Shown piece after piece: positions 37,301-47,899 of a stretch of 64,000 nt of DNA. The translations under genes were made by a program, and so were the position numbers. Location: positions 1 to 64,000 of the forward strand of contig JABYQN010000006.1 of NCBI GenBank assembly GCA_022606135.1, in the 5' to 3' direction. Source of the DNA: Fomes fomentarius (Eukaryota; Basidiomycota; Agaricomycetes; Polyporales; Polyporaceae). The number at the start of each line of letters is the position of its first letter. Position 1 is the stretch's first letter. A model generated the notes under the pieces. It did no database searches and was not told where the DNA came from. It saw nothing but the letters and a program-made list of their open reading frames with translations.

Positions 37301-39366
37301 TTGGCCGGCTCAATGGTGCCTACAGTGTACAGCGTACAAGGCAAGGTTATTCCAGGTGTAACGGAGTACGGAAATGAGGCGGAGCGTAAGTGTGGAGTCT
37401 GACTATCCGAACACATCACGATGATGTTCAAAACTATGACACCACGTTGGCACGTCGCCTGCGTTCCCCTTGTAGTTGGTGAATGCATAGCACACCGAAC
37501 ACACGGACGAAGTCTCAAGACAAAGACAATCCAACGCCTGTCGCCAGTACCACGGTGTCGGGGCATGGAAGCTCACTCATTCCGTTACTTACCACAAGAA
37601 TCTAACTATCGAAGCTCGAAATAGGATCCCAGGCCGAGCTCGGCGGCACTCGAACGTGAGACTCCTGCAAAACAAAGTTGCTATGAGGACATCTTCGATA
37701 GGGGCGAGAATCAGCGGACTGACTGGGAGTACGGCAGCGCACAGCGTGTATGGCAGGAGGCGAGGCAGCAGGGTTTTGAGCGGCGATGAGCCGGGATGAA
37801 ACCTACTTCAGGTCGGGTGCCCCATCTTCGGGGCCACTGCTCGTAGGCTAGCCCCCCGCCGCCTTCCAGTCTTCCATTCACCGTGTCGTTGAAGCTTGGA
37901 TTCTGACATCGGATGGCCACCAGTCAGTGCTCGGTAGAAAGTTGCTGTGCCTTGGCACGGATACACGCGGCGCGGGGAGGACGGATATAGCGCTGCCGGT
38001 CGCTGGCCAGGGACCTTAAGCCCGCATGATGAACTTCGGGGTTGTACAGGAGGGTATGCAGGAGGCGGCGGATCACTGACAGAGGGATGAAATGTTGCAC
38101 ATGTCGCGATTGAGTATTGTCATGAGATAGGCAATGCACCAACAGCCAGCCAGTGCGTCTTTCGGAACGCACACTAATGAGAAGATAGCCACGGAGTCAG
38201 CCTCTTGAAGATTGACTGATCTTGAGCATCTTGAAAGACAGCGAGATAAGAACGAGCATTGTAATGAATGCTATTCGGTGCTTTGTGCTCGTGACCTAAG
38301 TCGTTCTCACAGGGAGAATCATACTCACCCACGCGCATGGAACCACCTTGGAAGCGTACGCAGAGTTGCACGGCAGGAGCAAAAGTTTTGAACCTCGCAC
38401 TCTGGTCTTGTGCATGTTACCGAATTTCGATGAGTCCACTGGAAATCTCGATTCGAGTTGGATATGGTGGTTCGCGCTTCGAACAACTGGGTTTCATGGG
38501 CTGCGGCACGAGACTGGCAATGCAGATGAATGCTAACATCGAGATATGTGTTGTCCGTTGGATGGATGACATGGTGGTTAACTTGTCCATACGTTGGCAG
38601 GGCCTTGGGAGATCCTGTGTATTCGAAGATATCGCTAGTGCGTAAAAAGAACGCGGGTTAGCCCTGGCAGAATCGCGGCAAAAGACGGCATACCATATCC
38701 GGGCATGAGAAAGCTTTTTGGGTTAAGCTAGCCGAAGCATTGCTTCTCATAGAACAGCGTCAGAAAGTAGAACGTCATGTCAAAGCAGGTACGATTCTAG
38801 TGCTGGGAGATCGCGAAACATGATGTTGGGATTATACATGTCCTGCGGGATAGGAATAGAGAAAATATGGTGATGAGGAAGTAGGTGAGGAACACTGGCA
38901 TGCGGTTGGATGTAAACCACGTGTGGAGTTCAAGTTGCTGGGGCGGAAGGAGCTTGTGAGGTGCAGGGTACTAGCACGTGGACATGGTATCCGTTCGTCC
39001 CACCATCGTCGCGATATACGTACAGATTTACCTACTAGTTATGTGCCAGATCAATGGTGCTAGCTGCAGGACGTGGCTTGACTAAAGGCGGGGGGTTGAG
39101 ATAAAGAAGAGGTGGACCTGAACTGAAATGACCAAATAAGGCAAGAGGGGAGAGTGATGACTCGGAGCGCGTCCCCGCTTGCTCTCTTCTCTTTAGTCGT
39201 TGACCACTAGCACGACTCGCCCATCGCCCACCAAGCGCACTGAACTCCAGCTTTCTTCGAATATCTATACTCACTCGGCCTTGCATTAGCTTGCACGGCC
39301 GTCTTCCAGTTCTCTGCTTTCATTGTACTCGCACAGCCCGCTCTACGTATCGATACGACCTTGTTA

Positions 39367-39863
39367 ATGCCCCCACGCAACAAACGCAATGCTACCTCTC
39401 GTCGTCATCACCCATCGTCCCAGTCCCAGTCCCAGTCTCCCTATCTCGACCCTCCGCAACACGACTTGCTCAACTTTGACTCGGACACCCCGCCCGAGCA
39501 GTCCCACTCCCCATATCGCTCCATGACACCCGCAGTCTTCGAGCTAGAGCCACCGCCTTCCGACCCCGAGATCGGCCGTCCGTCAGCGTCCATACGCGAC
39601 ATAGATCCTCTTGCTCATCCGGTCGGCTACCCGGGGGGAATGTACGCTGCTGGTGCAAGTGAGTCCGACATCGACGATGGTGGTCCCGTATCGCCCTCTA
39701 CTTCCCCGCCCGGTCCGTCCTCTTTTGGCACGTTCCCTCCCCCCGACCCGCCTCATCCGGGACGCTCCGCGCTCACCAATCTCGCACCTGCCGAGGATAC
39801 AACCTCGGACGAGTCATCGCTCGCTAGGAGTGTAGGGCATATCAGGTCTCCGGTCCTAGCTCG
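39367..39863 (+). CDS. Pro/Ser-rich open exon upstream of BCAS3-like gene (possible 5' exon)
   Basis: A clean ATG at 39367 opens 165 codons ending at a strong GTAAGT donor at 39864. The product begins MPPRNKRNATSRRHH, contains LLNFDSDTPPE and is rich in Pro, Ser and Asp. It could be the true first exon of the BCAS3-like gene, whose next convincing exon starts at 40552. However, the leftover phase (2) does not connect to that frame through any acceptor I can find. It may instead belong to a separate short gene. Between 39864 and 40551 I see no further supported exon. A near-repeated CCTATAGGCCGC motif occurs near 40028 and 40124. Confidence 0.4.
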
Positions 39864-40551
39864 GTAAGTCCTATTTCCCCATCTCGCATCCTTCGTATGG
39901 CCAGAGGAGAAGGCCTCGTACGGAGGAGATCATGATTGTCCGAACAAACGCTTGGTGGAGTGGCTCAGTCGCCAGTCGGCACGAACGTGCGCTCAGCACT
40001 ACAGGCACCGTCAGATATTGCACCGGCCTATAGGCCGCTTATCGGCGTGCAATGTTGGCCAAGTTAACGTATCCCATGACTGTCGACTGCCTATCATCCG
40101 ATTTTCGTCTTTGCGCTCCCCTATAGGCCGCCTATCGCACGGGTTTCAAGTGTTGCATGCAACGCTCTAACCTTGTCGTGGTGCACTGCAGCACGGATAA
40201 AGGTTCAGGACGTTTGAGGTTCTGTGTCTGCCTTCTGTCCGCATATCTTCCTACCAGGCATTCGCCTGGGGTCGCACTCGTGGTCCGCGACTCTATGCTT
40301 TCCTCGATCTTTGGCCTCTTCGATCGCTGCGCAAGTGGTCATACCCTCCTTCATGCCCATAGAATCACTGTCATATGTCCGCCTGGACCACCTTCTGCCT
40401 TTCTATCTCGTCCCATGGCGGGAGCTAGACCGAGCATAGACGTCGCTGCGGTAATAACCTTATGCCGCCGGGATGTGTTCGGTCAGGTTCCAGCGTGTAG
40501 ACCGCGTACAGAGTCTGATACAAGTGCGCGCTCGTCGGTCCAGCGCCGACC

Positions 40552-43500
40552 ATGGCTCCCAACCGATACCATTCGTTCTTTTCAACCTATATCAACTCTC
40601 TCATTTCTGACGACTCTGCTAGCGACAGCCGCTCACACGCATCGCGATTGTCCAACAGAGAGCCAACTCCTCTCGAGTCGTTCTCCCGTACAATTCGGAA
40701 CTACGTCCCCTCATCCATTCCGATACCCTCCGCCGCCCCGTCTCCGCCACGGGTTTCGCGCCCCGTGTCGTTTGGGAGCTTCCTGTCGCCCTCGACACAC
40801 CAGCTGTCTTCTCCGCCTCCTCCGCGCGAGCGCGAACAACAGGACTGGAAGCGCCGTGGCAGCGATGCGTCGTCTCAGGCATCGCAGGCGGACCCACGCC
40901 GATGGAGTGGCCAACGAAGGACAGAGTCTGGTGCAGGCGACATGCCCGTATTCAGTCTGGACGATGACATCCCCGAAGAGGGACCGCGAGAAGACGACAG
41001 GCGTGTCACGCGCTATCCTGGAGTGGGCGACACGGAGGCGGTGCTTTGGGCTGGTTGGGACACGCTCGCGGACGTGTCGGACGGGCATGAGCAGGCCAAG
41101 TCGAGGTCCGTTTATTTCTTCGTTTCTTGCGGCCGAGAATTATCCTAGATGGTGCGCTGACTGACGATTATTTGCATTGCATCGTTGCTGCGACTCCCAA
41201 TCCGTCCGTGTGCATGTTCAGGGCGGTTCTCATGCTCGGGTACCCGCGCGGGCTGCAAGTGTGGGACTGCTCGAACTTGGGCTCCGTCTCGGAGCTCCTC
41301 AACTTGACGGGAGCGCAATGGGGCGCTGTTGAGTTCGCGGGGTCCTGCCGGGCCCTCCTGCTTCGGCGAACGACGCATTTCGCCCGAAGCGGCCGCTTAT
41401 TGGATTCTCGTCAGTGTTGCTCTTTATCGTTATGGGTGGACGCGATTGGCTGATACTGGTTGCTGGGGACTGATATAGGTCTCGTACTGCGCACGGCACG
41501 GACTTCATTGTATATTCTTTACGAACGCACGAGGTCGTCAAGCGACTGTCACTAATTGGTTTCACGTCTTTTGCTGCATCTAGTCAAGTCATTACACTCG
41601 TAAGTTCTCCTTATCACATGTCACACATCCTCGCGAGACTAACGCCCTTGCACCGACTCGCAGTGTATATCAAACCCAGCAACACTTCATATCATTTCAT
41701 CTTGTACACTCGCGACTTTGTACATTGTACCTTCCTCATCTCTCATCCTGTTTACACCATCTTTAGCCATACCATCACCATCCGCAAAGCCCAATATCAA
41801 CGATGTACTATCACCACTAGACATAGACTCAGCACACGCGCAACCACACCCACGTCCGATATACGCACTCTCTAATCGCTTCTTGGCTTACGTCTCTCCG
41901 CTCTCCAGACACGACTCCGCGCCTTCCGCCGCGACGCCTGGGCAGGCGCACACCAGCCAGCCCGTCCCTACGTCGGATGTCGCCGGGTCGAAGTTCGGGC
42001 TTTCCATGTCCCAGGCCGATCTGGGCAATGCGGCGGTCAAGATTGGAGGCAGCGTACTCAGCGGGATGAAGGCCCTCAGTGGAATGGCGCTCTCGGCCGC
42101 TCGTGCAGGTGTCACAGCAGCCGTCTCAGGAGAGCATGCGCATAGTCCTAGCCCTGGGCACACGAGGAGCACATCGACGTCTGGTAGATCGACTGCCGCT
42201 GGTGCGTTGGGCATGTTCTTCTCCAAGAGCGCCCCTGCGGCGACCGCGACGCACGCGACGCACGAGTACCAGACTGCTGCGGACAGGAGGAGGCGTAGTC
42301 TCAGGATATCCTCGCCCGTCGAGGGGTTCGACCCGCAGGCTACTGTCACGCCCAATTCGCTGCCCCCGCCGCCGACGTCGCCTGTGTCGCTCACCTCCGG
42401 GTGCCTCATCACGGTCGTCGACCTCAACCCGCTCCTCACCGCTACGTCATTGGAGCCTGAGCCGATCGCGCAGTTCGCGCTCTCGCGCCCGCAAGCTCTG
42501 AGCGCGCTCAAGTTCTCTGTGGACGGCACGACACTTGCGGTGTGCTCGAAGGACGGACATGCCGTTCGCGTCTTCCATATCCGTCCCGCGCCGCGGATCG
42601 CACGCGAGCCTGCGCCCGACTCGACCTCTTCCTCGTCATCGCCCCACCAGCCGCAGTCCCAGTCGAAGGTGGGGAAGGAGCGGGCCTCACCAGCAACCGG
42701 AGGACGCTCACAGGAGGTTAGGCGGACTGCGTCGATGTCATTGGAGCCGCCCGAGCACCTTGTTGAGTCGATGCAGCATGTGTACACACTACGGCGAGGC
42801 CGGACGTCTGCGGTCGTCGAGGCTATGGAGTGGGCGCACGATAAGCTGTGGTTCGGGATGAGCACGAGGAAGAGGACGATCCATGTGTTTGCCGTGAACC
42901 CGGTTGGGGGACGGCCGGATGGGAGCAGTCATCGTGCGGGGAGGGTTGCCAATGGGGCTGAGCTAGTACGTTCTTGTTTCATTAGTTCGGAGTGACGCTG
43001 ATGTATTGCTTCCACAGATATCCTCTTCAACAGAGCTCTCGCCTCTGGTGCGCGTTCGGCTCAAGCCCGTCGCTCAGGACGTGCCGAACATCCCATGCGT
43101 TTTCACCTTCCTCCGTTCGTCCGCAGCGACACTCCCAGCATCACTCCTTCCACCCGCATCTGTGCATTTTTCCGCATCGTCCTCGCCCTCGTCCGTCTCC
43201 AGCACGCTCTCAAAGCCCGTGTCGCCCGCACAACGTCCTGCGCGTCCAACGAACTACAAAGACCTGCTTGTCTTCGACCCCACGGATGGCACGCTCACCC
43301 TCCACCGCATCTTTGTCGAACGCCCGCCCGCAGATCAGGCCGTTATCGACATTCCGGGCTCGATCCCCGTCGCCGGCGGGATGAGCATCTCACTTCCAGG
43401 TGTGGGCACATTGAGTCGGATGAGTACAGGCATGGGCGCGACGTCGACTTCAGCTTCGCCGCCGAGCCCCAGTCCGCGTGCAGCCTCGGGCTTGACGCAG

Positions 43501-44694
43501 ATGATGGAGAGGTCGACGGAGATTGTGGGCCGAGAGAGTGTGGTCGGTACCTGGTCACTTGTCAGGGGGCGGGGGTGGCCTGAAGTGAAGCAAAGTCTCA
43601 GAGTTGGGAGAGTGGGATCTGAGGTGGGTATGGGGAGAGCGGGACGGGTCGCGAAGGCTGAGTGAGTGGTTTCAATTTATACGGCTGGATCACGATCATA
43701 CTCATCTAAACATCTGCAGTTGGCTGTCCCACGCGGAGCTCTCGACGTTTTCGTCCTCGCCTCGGGTCCTCCCGCGGCTCATCTACCTATCGCACCAGTT
43801 CTCGTTCCATGCTCTTGGGGAGGACTACCATGCGCTCATTCGAAGCCACCACTTCGACGTACCCTCGAGTAAGATCGATGTCCGCAAGCCGATCGAGGTC
43901 AGCGCGTTCGCTACAGGCGACACGGACGCGTTCGTGCAAGGTCTCGGGTCACATCACGACATCACCCGCGTCGCGTCGTCCTTCGACGAGCCTCTTGCGT
44001 CTGCGCTCTCGGCGCAGCTGCATCCGCTCAACCCGTCTCCTCCCGTCCTGCCTATGCTCCCAAACGGCACGCCTGGCTCGGCGTCCAAGTCCCTCATCAA
44101 CGCAATTCCGATCCGACAGGTTGCAGCTGGTATCCAGGACGGGATGTCGGGGGCTTGGGGAGGATCAGGAGGGAGTTCGGCAAGGCACGCTCACCCAAGC
44201 TCTCTGCGAGGCGCGATTCGGCTGTGTCAGGCTCGGGCGAGGCGTTGTCGGTACCGCTCGAATTCGACGAGGAGGATGAAGACTTCCTGGTCAAGGATTC
44301 CCAGCCGCTGACTCGTGAACATGGCGCGTCGGTCGAAGTCGAGGCGGACGTCGTATCGCGCTCGGTGTCCACCGGCGTCGAGACGGCGCCTTCATCCACG
44401 AGCGCGGCGAGTGTGTCGACGCCGTCGACGAGCCTCGAGCCGCTTCCGGCGGAACACATCTTCGATGGGCTGGGCGAGGGAGATGGAGACGGAGACGGAG
44501 AGCAGATGTGGTCCGGTTGGGGTCCGGAGGAGCAGCAGGCTGTGGAGGATGCGGAGAGGTTTGACGATATCACGGTCGGCTTCCTGGACGAGGAGCATGA
44601 GACGATGCGGGAGCGCGAAACGACGATGCGGGGGGCGGAGGTGGATGCGAAGAAGAATGCGAAGAAGCGGAGGGCGCGGAAGCAGAAGATGTGA
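40552..44694 (+). pseudogene. BCAS3-like beta-propeller gene, longer copy, two frameshifts
   Basis: Exons 40552-41105, 41222-41409, 41479-41599, 41664-42965, 43018-43661 and 43720-44694 are recognised. Family landmarks are AVLMLGYPRGLQVWDC, RPLIGFS, TDFIVYSLRTHEVVKRL, the propeller strand ALKFSVDGTTLAVCSK and WLSHAELSTF. Two single-base losses break it. Near 41338-41341 a G run is one short, so the frame leaves VEFAG before VLPGPPA. Near 44147 a T is missing in GATGTCGGGGG compared with the left arm, so the normal C-terminus (MGRIRREF to RKQKM, 44155-44694) is out of frame. Both lesions touch G runs, so sequencing or assembly error is a real alternative to decay. BCAS3 relatives are WD-repeat proteins of autophagy or cytoskeletal control. 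The 3' part from 41712 lies in the right repeat arm, the 5' part does not. Confidence 0.75.
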
Positions 44695-44987
44695 AGGCCT
44701 GCGTAGGGCGTGTCACGCCCGAAGGTGAGGTGAGGTGAGGTGGGTGGGCGAGCGGGCGAGACGAACGGGCGTGTTGCTTCTCCGTCGTCTCGACTCTCAC
44801 TCTCAGATGTGATGTGCTGCCATGTGCGGAACCACCGCCATGTGGTTTCCCGCGGACACTTTCTCTCGTCTCGCTGAGCGTGTAGGCCGGACGGGGTTGT
44901 AGGATGTATAATCAGAAATAGGAGAAGCGGGAATATCATGCATGTAGAAAGTGCTCCAGAATAGGCAGTATATCCGGAAGTTGCTGG

Positions 44988-45602
44988 ATGAGCAGGTGAG
45001 TCGTGTCGTGATTGTGCTAAACGCTCGACTTTGCAGCGTCATTCACCCTCGACCCTCGAACAACGATTCGCAATGCGGCTCAGGGTACGTGTCGCATCAG
45101 TTTTAACTGTACCTGGATGTTCACGCATGATAATAGCATGCAGGTGGACTACACAGCATCTCAGAGGTAGCCCCGCGAAAGAACCGAGCCCTTCAACCGC
45201 AACACAGCGTGCCTTGACAAGAAGCTTCGGAAGCGCCTCTCCAAGCAAGTTCGAATAGCCGAGGCGAGTCAGCAGGGTGCGGTCCACGACAACTCTACTC
45301 TACTCTATGACTATGATTGCGCGTCATCCCCACGCCCTTCCAGGCAATCGGCCGCGGACGACTCGGAACCGCAAGAGAGTTCATCAGCCGGTCGAGATAT
45401 CGCAGGGCAGGATGGCGTTCCACATGATGATCAGACGCCGAGCAGTTCGCTCCGAGGATTTCTGCGAGAATTATCCACCCACCAAAGGCGTTTCGATGTC
45501 GACTTCCCAGCTGTGTGGTGGGAGCGATCGAAGGGAGGTGCGGGGCTGACTACAAGCACAAGCACACGGACCCGAGGTGGCATGGCGCGGAAATCTGCAT
45601 AA
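44988..45602 (+). CDS. Small unknown protein, 157 aa (right-arm copy)
   Basis: Exons 44988-44995, 45037-45084, 45144-45166 and 45208-45602 match the left-arm copy in length and phase. The 5' flank immediately before the ATG differs more between arms than the coding part does, which fits a start near this place. Motifs are as in the left copy: KKLRKRLSKQVR, a Ser/Asp-rich middle and VDFPAVWWERSKGG near the end. It stands between BCAS3 (294 bp upstream) and mutarotase B (186 bp downstream), all on the plus strand. I cannot assign a function; it could be a real small protein or, less likely, a long fortuitous frame. Confidence 0.45.
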
Positions 45603-45788
45603 AGACCGGAGGAAGTGAGGGGTGAGCCGTCGTGAAGCTCGCTCGTTCCTGCAACGGACGATCGCCTCTCGACACCGACGACGGGAGACGGCTAAACTTC
45701 GATACACTGACGTGTTCGCGCTTGACGGCACCGAGACTGAGCACTGAGACTTGAGACAGACCCGGAGCACTCCAGGCGGATGCGGACC

Positions 45789-47477
45789 ATGGTGAAGCTT
45801 TTGAAGCTCGTAGCTGCGATTGGTGCGTTCGTGCGGTTCGGCCGCGCGAAGGAGTCGGTGTTGGCCCCGGACTGGGTGAGTCTTTGCTTGGTTCGCGATC
45901 GTCTCCTGCCAGTGGATTCGCAGCTGATACGAACACATCTCTTACCTTAGCCGTTCGACCTCACGACGCTCAAGGCGCCTGATGGCTCGATCACGGCCAA
46001 GTTTGTCTCGTTCGGCGCGACTCTGACCGAACTGTGGGTCAAAGACAGGGATGGGGTCTCCAGGGACATCGTCCTCGGGTATGACGACAACGTGAGTGAG
46101 CTACACGACGTCCTGCGAGTGCGAGTGGATAGCGTTTGAAAGATAACATCACGGGTGTCGGTTGCCAGTCCAGGCTCTTGACTGACCCGGATCATCCTGT
46201 CTTCAACCCCATCGTCGGCCGGTACGTCTTGCACACTACACACTTTAAAGCGAAGGTGGAACTCACCAGAGTGTTGGTAGCTACGCGAATCGTATAAAGA
46301 ACGGTACGACCCACCGTCGATGCTACATGCTTCCAAAGACTGACTCTGCCTGCAGGGACTTTCTCGATTCCCATTATTAAGGACCCTCAGCCCGATGGGC
46401 CTGATGTCTACCACATTCCGACCAACGACCATGATGGAGCTGATACGCTGCACGGCGGCATCTACGGCTGGGACAGGCGAAACTGGACAATCGTCGAAAA
46501 AAGCCAGACGAGCGTGACGTACTTTCACCTTGACCGTGCTGACGAGGGCTTCCCTGGTATTGTCGAGGCTCACGTAGGTTGCGTCATTCACCTCATCTCC
46601 CGACGCAGACGCACGAGGAAAACTAAACCCTAAACGATCGCCAGGTGACGCACACGGTTAAGAACGGGGGTATCCTTGAAACGTCAATCGTCGCGAAACC
46701 TTCGGAGAAGACGCCGATCATGCTGACGCAGCACATCTACTGGAACCTTGACGCGTTTCAGGGCTCTGACAACGTCCTCAACCACACACTCCGCGTCGAT
46801 TCGTCCCGTGTGATCGCTGTGGATTCGTATGCCATCCCGACGGGCGAGTTCATCGACGTGCAAGACTCCCCCTTCGACTTCCGCGAGGCACACACCATCG
46901 GCGCTCGTTGGGACAAGACCGTCGACCTCTGTGGCGCCGGTATGTTCTTCGTACCTATCATCATAAGTATCAATATCAAGAGCTAACCCACCTACCTCTG
47001 ACTGGAACCGCAGGTTGCCAAGGCTACGACAACTGCTGGATCTACGACCACGGCGAGTCCAAGAGTCCTGGTGTCTCGTTGTGGAGCGACCTATCTGGCA
47101 TCAAGTGCGTCTTCCCTGCGGCCGTTTGGCCGAGTGTCTCTGACTCGCTCCCACAGGTTGGAGGTCACGACGAGTAACCCGGCCGTGCAAGTATATACCG
47201 GATTCTGGCTCAATACGCCTCGCAAGGAAGTGCACGGGGGACCATCAAAGACGTACTCGAAGTGGTCTGCGGTGGCCATCGAGCAGCAGGGCTACAATGA
47301 TGCTATAAACACCCCCGAGTGGGGTGTCGACCAGATTTGTGCGTCGTTCATTGGAAATGACCTGGTAGCGGCGGGGCGGGGCACTCACACCTTGTATCTT
47401 ATGCATACGCATACGCAGACTACCCGGGAAAGGATTACACTTGGCACGCCCAGTACAAGTTTTCCAACGTGCGCTGA
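45789..47477 (+). CDS. Secreted galactose mutarotase / aldose 1-epimerase (copy B), 382 aa
   Basis: Exons 45789-45875, 45951-46091, 46169-46221, 46281-46303, 46356-46573, 46645-46939, 47014-47104, 47157-47338 and 47419-47477 close in phase. Every exon length equals that of copy A. The leader MVKLLKLVAAIGAFV predicts secretion; an in-frame ATG nine bases upstream (45780) is an alternative start. Sugar-binding and catalytic landmarks are RYANRI, TLHGG (His near 134), LTQHIYWNLD (His near 204) and AIEQQGY (Glu near 345). It differs from copy A by scattered substitutions (for example PIIKD against PITKD, AHTIG against AQTIG). Introns differ more than exons. Likely role is anomer interconversion of galactose or glucose outside the cell. 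Confidence 0.9.
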
Positions 47478-47899
47478 GGTAACGACGAGCTCAATCTCAC
47501 ACTCGCGCAACTGTATTCAGCATTGTACAACTAGGTATTGCTCGGTAGATGTATCTGAGTTGCATCTACTACGATTTTGTAAAACTGTGTAGAGATCGGG
47601 TGGGATGCACTGCAAGTCGAGCCGGCTCGCCAACGTACGAGTCACTCTGAGTTCCGATCGTTGAACTCCCGGGCCGACGAGCTGAACACAACCTGTACGC
47701 TCATCACGGCAAATCACCTATAACATCGGTCTTACGTCAACGTCTACACCGCAGCCCTCAGTTCAGGCACGTCGTGTACGGTCACGAGGCCGCATCAGCC
47801 ATCCACTGACGCACCGCGTTGCTGATCGGGCGGCAGGCGCATGGATGAGGATACTTGAAGTTGCCTGGGGGACCGCCGGTGCTCAGTGTGTCCGTAAAT

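Larger units (their letters stand above)
30001..39366. other. Gene-poor stretch, part 2
   Basis: No gene can be supported. Isolated hints are too weak to call: a hydrophobic exon-like segment at 36660-36760 (FIFFALVVVAVLTFVLV between an acceptor-like TTAG and a GTGAGT) and a short exon-like piece near 36355-36470. Microsatellites are listed separately. The part next to 39367 should contain the promoter of the BCAS3-like gene. Confidence 0.5.

Noticed and set aside
37640..37672. Possible tRNA T-arm (GTTCGAGTG on the minus strand)
   Set aside because: No matching acceptor stem, anticodon arm or D-arm at the right spacing.
41888..42865. 325-codon frame antisense to BCAS3 (and its mirror at 17143-17916)
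   Set aside because: It lies entirely opposite a recognised coding exon and mirrors its codon bias; a shadow frame.
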